Assembly: GCA_002311835.1 (NCBI GenBank)
Contig: DBZY01000043.1
Location: 1 to 10,207, forward strand
Reading direction: 5' to 3'
DNA length: 10,207 bases
From: Proteobacteria bacterium UBA1148
Lineage (GTDB): Bacteria; Pseudomonadota; Gammaproteobacteria; Steroidobacterales; Rariloculaceae
Position numbers and translations under genes: made by a program. Shown piece after piece: positions 1 to 6,032 of the stretch (positions are counted from its first letter, which is position 1; every line of letters starts with the position of its first letter). The notes beneath the pieces were generated by a model that was given only the letters and a program-made list of their open reading frames with translations, was not told where the DNA came from and searched no databases.

Positions 1-167
1 CTCTTTTCCCGTCTTTGTAGTTTAGTCTGAACTGTAATTGACCATCTCCGTTGAACCACTCCTCAAGACCCTCTCTTTTCCCGTCTTTGTAGTTTACTTT
101 TGTCACTACTTGAAGGTTTTCGGAGTACCTCTCCTCAAGACCCTCTCTTTTCCCATCTTTGTAGTTT
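1..167. repeat. 72-bp tandem coding repeat (MORN units)
   Basis: A 37-bp core occurs at 59-95 and 131-167 with one mismatch (G at 83, A at 155). A truncated copy lies at 1-23, so the spacing is exactly 72 bp. The repeats lie inside the minus-strand MORN-repeat gene and encode its NYKDGKREGLEE units. The DNA is much more similar than needed to keep the protein repeat, which suggests recent unit duplication or homogenisation. Confidence 0.9.
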
Positions 168-283
168 TGTCTCTCCCACAACTGACTGTCGTTATTGAAC
201 GCCTCAACAATTCCAGTAACGGGTTCATCCGTGTCTAGATAATAAAGGCGATTATTCTTCGTCTGAGTTGGAGGTGTTGTCAT
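1..283 (-). CDS. YwqK-type MORN-variant repeat protein, N-terminal part (cut by left edge)
   Basis: Reading the minus strand from ATG at 283-281 gives 94 residues with no stop before the window edge. After a short lead-in, 'LYYLDTDEPVTGIVEAF' (residues 13-29) matches the usual first unit of YwqK/MORN_2 proteins. NYKDGKREGLEE then recurs at residues 40-51, 64-75 and from 88, an exact 24-residue period. In this family the repeats form an elongated beta structure. The 'antitoxin YwqK' name comes from a Bacillus pair and does not prove an antitoxin role here. An in-frame TGA at 310-308 limits the start. No Sec leader or lipobox is visible, although many relatives have one, and no clear Shine-Dalgarno site precedes the ATG. 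The true start or an intact leader is therefore uncertain. The family call is fairly sure; the function is unknown. Confidence 0.72.
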   Translation of the reverse strand, partial: MTTPPTQTKNNRLYYLDTDEPVTGIVEAFNNDSQLWERQNYKDGKREGLEERYSENLQVVTKVNYKDGKREGLEEWFNGDGQLQFRLNYKDGKR

Positions 284-643
284 AGCACAATGCAGAAATG
301 TAGTTAATCACAAACTTCCCCAAGGTCCGCTTATCACTGACTTGATCTAGTTCAAGCTCTCTTTTTAGGGCTTCCCAAGCATACACCTACATGTAGAGTG
401 CTAATACACACGGCAACGATTTAGACTACGAGGCAATAGCCATGGTGCAAGGCACTGCACATCTATCGCGGTTGCCAGCCATCCTAGGAAGAGGCCTCAT
501 TTCTTTGTCTCCTAATCCACTGAGTTGCCCCACTATGTGCATGACTACTACTGCATAATAGATAACCCTATGATGCTAAATATGCAGTTAGGCCTTCCAT
601 AGCACTAGAACACAAAGGGCAAAATCGACACAGGAGAGGCACA
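284..643. other. Divergent intergenic region, no gene seen
   Basis: These 360 bases separate two divergently read genes and should hold both promoters. Short reading frames exist but show no recognisable protein, and no tRNA-like fold was seen. A 16-base near-palindrome lies at 341-356 (CTTGATCTAGTTCAAG, one mismatched pair) and a perfect 10-base palindrome at 387-396 (CTACATGTAG). A -10-like TATGAT at 569-574 has no convincing -35 partner. None of these can be assigned a role from sequence alone. Confidence 0.6.
632..636 (+). promoter_or_regulatory. Shine-Dalgarno site of the Tat amidohydrolase gene
   Basis: AGGAG lies seven bases before ATG 644. This fixes the start upstream of the twin-arginine leader. 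Confidence 0.7.
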
Positions 644-2185
644 ATGTATAAAAAGAACAAATCTGGCGTTGAGCTTGACGCCAAAAACCTTATACGGAGT
701 CCATCAAGACGCAATTTCCTGCGAGATGGTAGCAAGCTGGCAGGACTGGCTGGTGCGACGGCTTTGCTAGCCACCACGTCAAATCGTGCTCAGCCACAGA
801 CTCGAACACAGAATAACGAGGAAGTAAGTGTTCCACTCGACAATACTTATCTTATACGTGGGGCATATGTGGTTTCCATGGATGACGAGATTCCAAATCG
901 ACCAACCGCGGACATATTGGTTTGGGACGGGAGAATCGCAGAGATCTCGGAATCTATCGATGCAACTGGGCTCGAGGTAATCGAAGCTGGCAATATGATT
1001 GCCATACCGGGTTTTATAGATACCCACTGGCACTTGTGGAATAGCACGTTAAAGAATATGCCGCGCTCGGACACCAGTTACTTCCCGTTAAAGCAAGTTT
1101 TCATTGCTCACTTTGAACCTGCAGATCATTACGCGGCCAATCGAATGGCACTGCTGGAAGCGGCTCACGCTGGCATAACAACATTGAATAACTACGCCCA
1201 CGCAACACAAACACCCGAGCACGTCGACGCAGAGCTTCGGGCAATGGCTGAGAGTGGCATGGGAGGACGCTACTCCTATGGATCGAAAGATCCCACACCC
1301 AGTACAGAGGTTATGCCGATTCTTGATGTCGAACGAGTGAAGCGCGAGTGGTTCGACGCAAGCTCACCATTTGCCGGTAAGGTGGATTTAGGAATGGCTA
1401 TACGCGGGCCCGCCCAGACAGAGAGAGCTGTCTATCTACGTGAGATCCAGGCAGTGCGTGAGCTGGGAGTCCCTGTTGTTATACATGTTGGCTCTGCCAA
1501 ACGTAGATATACCTCCTGCGCACAATTGAAAACTGACGGTCTATTGGACTCCTCTACAATAGTCGTGCACGGAATCGTGCAGACATCCGAGGATAGGGCC
1601 GCTATCGCTGAGGCGGGTTGCTCACTCAGTTTTGCGATTAAGTCCGAGCTACGGCTGCAAGAAGATGGTGGCTTTCGCAGCCAGATGTTAAACATGGTTA
1701 ACGAAGGTGTGAACCTCTCTTGTTCCATTGATAGTTCAGCGCTCAGCAGCGTTTCGATGTTTGACGCGATGTCAACGACTTGGGCCTATGGAATACCCTG
1801 GAACGACACGGATACGCGGGAATTATCAGAACTTAGCTTTCACCAGGTTCTCGAAATGGCCACAATCAATGGTGCCAAAGCGCTTGGAATTGACGACGTC
1901 ACGGGCTCATTAACCCCTGGGAAACGAGCTGATATTGTATTAGTACGTGCTAATGACATAAATATGGTGCCGATGGGTAATGTTGAGACAGCTCTAGTGC
2001 ATTCGGCAACGGTAGCAAATGTAGATACAGTTATTGCCAGTGGTAAAGTGCTCAAGCACGCTGGGGAGATTGTGGGTATGGACGAAACAGCGATCGTAGA
2101 AGATGCGAAACGTTCACTTTTTGATCTCCGCAAACGAGCTGGTGGCGATTGGGCGCCTAATGATTCAGATTCGCCTCGTTTTTAG
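644..2185 (+). CDS. Tat-exported amidohydrolase (cytosine deaminase/AtzA-like class)
   Basis: The 513-residue product starts with a twin-arginine leader (SRRNFLRDG, residues 21-29, then a hydrophobic stretch to about 45), so it should be exported folded. The body is a metal-dependent amidohydrolase: a beta-sandwich start (about 68-120), 'PGFIDTHWHLWNS' with HxH at 128/130, further ligand histidines at 281 (VVIHVG) and 309 (IVVHG), Asp363 (SIDSSALSS), and the C-terminal 'GSLTPGKRADIVLV' return to the sandwich. Order and spacing fit the class that deaminates or hydrolyses cyclic amidines and amides; the substrate is unknown. The Glu usually found three residues after the third His (HxxE) appears to be Ser284. 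AGGAG at 632-636, seven bases before the ATG, supports the start. The TAG stop is followed by 33 in-frame sense codons to TAA at 2285-2287. The gene faces the AKR gene. Confidence 0.88.
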   Translation: MYKKNKSGVELDAKNLIRSPSRRNFLRDGSKLAGLAGATALLATTSNRAQPQTRTQNNEEVSVPLDNTYLIRGAYVVSMDDEIPNRPTADILVWDGRIAEISESIDATGLEVIEAGNMIAIPGFIDTHWHLWNSTLKNMPRSDTSYFPLKQVFIAHFEPADHYAANRMALLEAAHAGITTLNNYAHATQTPEHVDAELRAMAESGMGGRYSYGSKDPTPSTEVMPILDVERVKREWFDASSPFAGKVDLGMAIRGPAQTERAVYLREIQAVRELGVPVVIHVGSAKRRYTSCAQLKTDGLLDSSTIVVHGIVQTSEDRAAIAEAGCSLSFAIKSELRLQEDGGFRSQMLNMVNEGVNLSCSIDSSALSSVSMFDAMSTTWAYGIPWNDTDTRELSELSFHQVLEMATINGAKALGIDDVTGSLTPGKRADIVLVRANDINMVPMGNVETALVHSATVANVDTVIASGKVLKHAGEIVGMDETAIVEDAKRSLFDLRKRAGGDWAPNDSDSPRF

Positions 2186-2287
2186 ATCAACCAATCGTCA
2201 GGGGAAAAGCCATACGATCCATCTAAGGTCACCGTAGCTAAGGAAGAGAAGGCCGCACCTAAACGAATTAAGGTTAAAGCCAACTAA
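2186..2287 (+). other. In-frame extension beyond the amidohydrolase TAG stop
   Basis: Directly after TAG (2183-2185) the same frame stays open for 33 sense codons and ends in TAA at 2285-2287. The tail reads like a charged C-terminus, with residues such as KPYDPSKVTVAKEEKAAPKR. The TAA overlaps the stop codon of the convergent AKR gene (2284-2286 on the other strand), a tight packing like that at 7899/7903. The amber codon may be a recent point mutation that shortened the protein, or the tail may be chance. No readthrough signal is recognised. Confidence 0.35.
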
Positions 2288-3225
2288 AGCGAGCGCTGGT
2301 CTATGAATGACCTCATCCGTGCCCTAGCCGTAGCATCTGGCATACGCCCGAGCGGAGCCCTGGCATTCTCTTCCATATGCTGAGGGTTACTAGTTTCCGT
2401 TAGGACACACGTAATTGTCGGATGAGAGAGAATGTACTTTAGCGAGAATTGAGCCCAACTCTCACAGTCAAATTCCGCCGCCCACTCAGGTAGCGTCCGC
2501 CCTTCAAGACGCCGAAAGTAGGCTCCATTCATAAACGGCCGATTAAGAAGAACTGCCAAACCCATATCCTCTGCTAGAGGCAAGAGCCGCTCTTCCGCTC
2601 GGCGTTCTGTGATGGAGTAGTTCATCTGCACAAAGTCGGGCGTCTCTCTTCCCAAAAATTCTTCGAGTTGCTCGTAGAGGTTGTATTCAGAAACCGTAAC
2701 CCCGATGTATCTCGCGTGCCCTTCCGCCTTCCATTCCTTGAGATTTTGCCACTGTGTATCCAGGTCAATTAGGCTAAATATCTGCACAAGGTCAATCGTT
2801 TCTCTGCGGTAGAGGCGCTGGGTTTGACGGAATTGCTCGATCCCGGCCTCCTTTCCAACCCGATCAATCTTCGTTGTCACGAAAAGGGAATCACGCAAAT
2901 CTGGGGCGCTCAAAACTTGACCGAGCCCAGCATCGTTCTCAGGGTTTCTGGGCCAAGTATCAACCACACGGCCACCGCTATCACGAAGTGCCCGCAACAC
3001 CGCAGCGAGAGGGTCTATGCCGTTAGAGGATATCTGGGAAACCACCTTGCTAGATCCAAGGCCAACCACGGGAAGCATTTCCCCTTTTCCAGGGATGGGA
3101 CGCTGCGGCATCTGAGTTTGTGCCAGTAACGAATTGGGACTCAGCCCAGAAACGCCAAGAGCCGACATCGTAGAGATAAATTCTCTTCGTGTAGTTGCGC
3201 CTTCTTCAATCACTTTTTTTATCAC
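2284..3225 (-). CDS. Tat-exported aldo/keto-reductase-like protein, catalytic Tyr and His missing
   Basis: The product is about 313 residues from the GTG at 3225-3223. That start is preferred because GGAG at 3237-3234 sits eight bases upstream. A GTG at 3234 would add three residues, and a stop at 3249-3247 blocks anything longer. The leader TTRREFIST (from about residue 11) is a twin-arginine signal. The rest is an AKR barrel: 'PVVGLGSSKVV', 'GGRVVDTWP' (Asp89), 'LFVTTKIDR' (Lys119), 'DLVQIFSLID', 'ARYIGVT', 'DFVQMNYSI', 'LLNRPF' and a C-terminal 'HPTITCVLTETSNPQHMEEN' segment. Two of the four catalytic residues (Asp, Tyr, Lys, His) are changed: Asn95 stands where Tyr is expected and Phe150 where His is expected. 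Normal reductase activity is therefore doubtful. It is the last gene of the minus-strand set, about 30 bases after the hydrolase stop, so cotranscription is likely. Confidence 0.85.
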   Translation of the reverse strand: MIKKVIEEGATTRREFISTMSALGVSGLSPNSLLAQTQMPQRPIPGKGEMLPVVGLGSSKVVSQISSNGIDPLAAVLRALRDSGGRVVDTWPRNPENDAGLGQVLSAPDLRDSLFVTTKIDRVGKEAGIEQFRQTQRLYRRETIDLVQIFSLIDLDTQWQNLKEWKAEGHARYIGVTVSEYNLYEQLEEFLGRETPDFVQMNYSITERRAEERLLPLAEDMGLAVLLNRPFMNGAYFRRLEGRTLPEWAAEFDCESWAQFSLKYILSHPTITCVLTETSNPQHMEENARAPLGRMPDATARARMRSFIDQRSL

Positions 3226-3255
3226 GTCGATCACTCCAACGGTCTGTTAACCCCA

Positions 3256-4266
3256 TCACTTCAGGTAACGATTGAAAAACGCTATAGAATCAGAAACAGC
3301 TTCGAGTTGAATGTCATCTGGTTGGTACTTGCCTGCAGCATTGCGCCCCACGTATACGAAACCATGCGCGTCATGGTCGTAGGTCTTCCACTCCACACTC
3401 TTACCCGCCTGCGAAAGCAACTCGTAGTTAACTCTGAAAACTGGCTGGTTATGATCACGATCTCTGCCTTGAACGAAAATCGGAATACCAATCGGCTCAA
3501 TTCGCGCCATAGCAACCCCCCGCTCGATTGCATCATGGGTTGCCTTCACCGCTGCTTGGAGGCTCTCAGCATCGTAACTGTCTGCTGTTTCAAGTGGAGA
3601 CTGCCCGTCATCACCATATTCCTCTGAGCCAATTTCCGGGACTGAAGCAACCTCACCACGCGCCATAAAACCTGCAGATGCGGGCTCAGATGCTATTCCA
3701 GCAGCTAGTCCATCGTAGACACTCGCTATTTTCATTAGCATCTCACCAGCATGGCTTACTCCCATCCATCCAACCTTATCGGGATCGATGTAGGGTAGAG
3801 TCCGAACGTAGTCAATGATTCTAATAGCGTCGTCGTATTCTAGTGGTGCTCTATTAAACACAGGTCGACCTGACCATGGTTGAGCTAGTAACGCTGAACC
3901 ATCATAAACAGGGACCTCCACTTCGGAACGGTAGCGTAACCAAGCAACCGCATAACCGGCAGCAAGAAATTGATCAAGCGTCCAGCCACGATTATGGCTG
4001 TTATCCTTAACGTACCCTAACCCTTCACCACCATTCCCCGATGAAAACAGCACGGCTGGGAAAGGCCCATCACCAATGGGCTTGCGCAACCCTATCGGCG
4101 TCAAGAGTCCGTCATCAGTTGCAATCAGATGATAGGTTACGGGAATTTCAGAGCCAGCAATGCTCTCTGTCTCGTAAACCAACCCATCCTGGGCACTCAC
4201 TACAGCAGGCTTCATCAACGCAACAAACAGCGATACAACTGAAATCAGGCTCAAAGTACGGTTCAT
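3256..4266 (-). CDS. Secreted alpha/beta hydrolase (dienelactone hydrolase / S9-like)
   Basis: The 336-residue product is read from ATG 4266-4264, preceded by AAGGGGGAG. A TTG-type or upstream start reaching 4296 would put ten polar residues ahead of the leader and is less likely. Residues 1-25 form a Sec signal peptide with a VSA|Q cleavage site. The mature part is an alpha/beta hydrolase with the nucleophile elbow G-V-S171-H-A-G, an acid at Asp269 or Asp271 (GRDRDHNQP) and His301 (YDHDAHGFVY). The early strand 'PFPAVLFSSGNGGEG' could supply the oxyanion hole. The family cleaves esters, lactones or peptides; the substrate is not evident. It lies 76 bases downstream of the carrier gene and about 20-30 bases upstream of the AKR gene on the same strand. 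A TATACT on the minus strand at 4320-4315 might be an internal -10 box, but no good -35 was found. Confidence 0.85.
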   Translation of the reverse strand: MNRTLSLISVVSLFVALMKPAVVSAQDGLVYETESIAGSEIPVTYHLIATDDGLLTPIGLRKPIGDGPFPAVLFSSGNGGEGLGYVKDNSHNRGWTLDQFLAAGYAVAWLRYRSEVEVPVYDGSALLAQPWSGRPVFNRAPLEYDDAIRIIDYVRTLPYIDPDKVGWMGVSHAGEMLMKIASVYDGLAAGIASEPASAGFMARGEVASVPEIGSEEYGDDGQSPLETADSYDAESLQAAVKATHDAIERGVAMARIEPIGIPIFVQGRDRDHNQPVFRVNYELLSQAGKSVEWKTYDHDAHGFVYVGRNAAGKYQPDDIQLEAVSDSIAFFNRYLK

Positions 4267-4342
4267 GTCTCCCCCTTTTGACGGAATAATGTCCAAGCAA
4301 CAAAATTAACGGCAAGTATAGCCCGGTGGTGAAGCCCCCGCC

Positions 4343-5824
4343 TCAAGCTACGCTAAAAGCAGGCCAATAAATGGAAAGTAAATACCCTACGATCACAACC
4401 GCAATCAGTGCAAACAAACAAGCCCAGAAGCCCTTGACCGCCATAGTTTTAAGATTGATACCATAGCCCGCCGCAACCGCAGGACCCCCAGCGGATGTTG
4501 GTAACATGAAGCCACAATTACCCACCGTTGTTACGATGTAAATGAACGGTAACGGGTTCAAATCCAGACTCTGGAAAGTGCTGATAGTAATAGGCACGGT
4601 AATCGCAATAGCTGCCGTGTTATTCGTGATCTGAGTCATAAAGAGGGTTAATCCGGCAAAGACAACAATAGCGACGAACCCGCCTTCACTGGCGTACGGC
4701 AACAATGCCTCGGCGATATAAGCTGCTGTTCCGGTCTCGGTCAACACACGCCCTAAAGCCGTGCCACCAGCAAAGAGGTAAAATAGCCCCCACATCATTT
4801 TCCCCTGAGCATATTCCCAGGTCATAAGATTCTCACCTTGTGTGCGCACCAAGAAACAGATAATTGCGCAACTCAGGAAAGCGTATGCGGGTGTGAGCGA
4901 GGGTAGCAGGCTTGAGTACAGGGGGCGGCTAAACGCAAGAAATGCTGCCGCTATAAACAAAAAGAGTCCCCACTTCTCCTGAATGCTCATTGAACCGAGA
5001 GATTTGAGCTCAGAGAGAAAGAACTCGCGAGTACCCTCTATTTCTGTTATCTCCGGTTTAAATGCGACCCTTACATAAAGAAACGTTACGATCATGACAG
5101 CGAGGCTCAGCGGTAAAAATCGTGTCACCCAGGTCACGAAGAGAAACTCCTCCCCTGTAACCATTTCTTGGATATATTCAACCGTCAGCAGATTAGGTGC
5201 GCCACCAAGCGGTGTTGTCGCACCTCCTGCACTCGTACCCCACGCGACTGCTATAACTAACGCGGTACCGAGATTGCTTTCCCACAAATCTTCAATACCG
5301 ATGAATCTCAACATGGCAACGACGATAGGGATCATGGTCGCTGCAACAATGGTATTAGGTAAGAACGCGCTCAGTATCATACCTATGACAAACCAGGAGA
5401 TAATCTGGCGCGTCGTATTGGTACCGACGCCTACCAATGAGACGAGTGCAATGCGCCTATCCAATCCCCAACGCGTCCAGCAAGTAGTAAGCACATTCGC
5501 AGATAATAGAAGAATAACGAGTTCCGCTGCGTAAGCGGGCAAGATTCGGTCTATTGATGCAAAGTTGAAGAGCGCGACAGTAACCAGAGGAAGAAACCCA
5601 GTGACTGCTAGATGGACAGGCCGGGTGATCCACCACAATGCCATCCAAACGAGCAATCCGATGCTGCACCGCACCTCGTAGGGCAACCCTCCTAGCGGCA
5701 ACAAGAGCAATGCTAAGAAAATAGCAGGCCCCGCGATCACGCTGATCGCTCTATTTCGATCGGATACGGGCTTACTTACACCAGATGGTGGTACGGTCGA
5801 CGGATTTCGAAGAGAGTCTGACAA
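4343..5824 (-). CDS. SLC13/DASS-family anion permease
   Basis: This is a 493-residue polytopic membrane protein. About ten or more hydrophobic segments start near residue 27 and run to the C-terminus, with an amphipathic loop at about 255-285. 'WGTSAGGATTPLGGAPNLL' (195-213) is the conserved DASS/SLC13 carrier signature (GG-x-TP-x-G-x-xPN). The two repeats carry SNT-related motifs in changed form: PNT at 156-158 and NNT at 401-403. The second-half counterpart of the TPPN loop reads 'MLPTSAGGPAVAAG'. The family imports dicarboxylates, citrate or sulfate with Na+, or exchanges them. The changed motifs leave the substrate and coupling ion open. The start is a TTG at 5824-5822 with TAGG seven to eight bases upstream; no ATG precedes the first membrane segment. 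As first gene of the minus-strand set it may supply substrate for, or remove product from, the two exported downstream proteins (inference). Confidence 0.85.
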   Translation of the reverse strand: MSDSLRNPSTVPPSGVSKPVSDRNRAISVIAGPAIFLALLLLPLGGLPYEVRCSIGLLVWMALWWITRPVHLAVTGFLPLVTVALFNFASIDRILPAYAAELVILLLSANVLTTCWTRWGLDRRIALVSLVGVGTNTTRQIISWFVIGMILSAFLPNTIVAATMIPIVVAMLRFIGIEDLWESNLGTALVIAVAWGTSAGGATTPLGGAPNLLTVEYIQEMVTGEEFLFVTWVTRFLPLSLAVMIVTFLYVRVAFKPEITEIEGTREFFLSELKSLGSMSIQEKWGLFLFIAAAFLAFSRPLYSSLLPSLTPAYAFLSCAIICFLVRTQGENLMTWEYAQGKMMWGLFYLFAGGTALGRVLTETGTAAYIAEALLPYASEGGFVAIVVFAGLTLFMTQITNNTAAIAITVPITISTFQSLDLNPLPFIYIVTTVGNCGFMLPTSAGGPAVAAGYGINLKTMAVKGFWACLFALIAVVIVGYLLSIYWPAFSVA

Positions 5825-6032
5825 GAATAAACCTACCGATCTTATTTTTTGAGCATTCTACTTTAACTATGGAAAGCAGAACTCATGTCATTGCCGCGCA
5901 AGCGTTATCCATGAAATCAGTTGAGACTACAGCCACGCCTTACCGTTTAGGGTTAGGCGCTTTTGAGCCCTGTATAAACCAAGTAAAATCATCGTACAGA
6001 TAATAACTCCAAAAAATGCGTTCGGAGGAAAC
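5825..6032. promoter_or_regulatory. Divergent control region between the DASS carrier and the amidohydrolase-like gene
   Basis: These 208 bases separate two divergently read genes. A possible plus-strand promoter is TTGAGC (5963-5968) with TAAAAT (5984-5989), though the spacing of 15 is short. On the minus strand TAGAAT (5860-5855) could be a -10 box for the carrier, with no clear -35. No strong operator palindrome was found. Confidence 0.3.

Noticed and set aside
1..167. CRISPR-like array
   Set aside because: The spacing is a constant 72 bp, the intervals continue one open reading frame, and the repeat encodes a protein motif.
38..238. Plus-strand reading frame with repeated hydrophobic LLKTLSFP-type units
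   Set aside because: It is the antisense shadow of the minus-strand MORN repeats, whose translation fits a known repeat family exactly.
568..777. Minus-strand frame of 69 codons over the amidohydrolase leader
   Set aside because: It is antisense to a well-supported gene with a good ribosome site and shows no known family.
2183..2185. TAG reassigned as a sense codon
   Set aside because: The AKR gene ends in TAG at its natural C-terminus, and no other gene in the window needs an internal TAG to stay open.
5785..6003. Plus-strand frame across the carrier start and intergenic region
   Set aside because: No domain, no good ribosome site, and it overlaps the start of the well-supported carrier gene.
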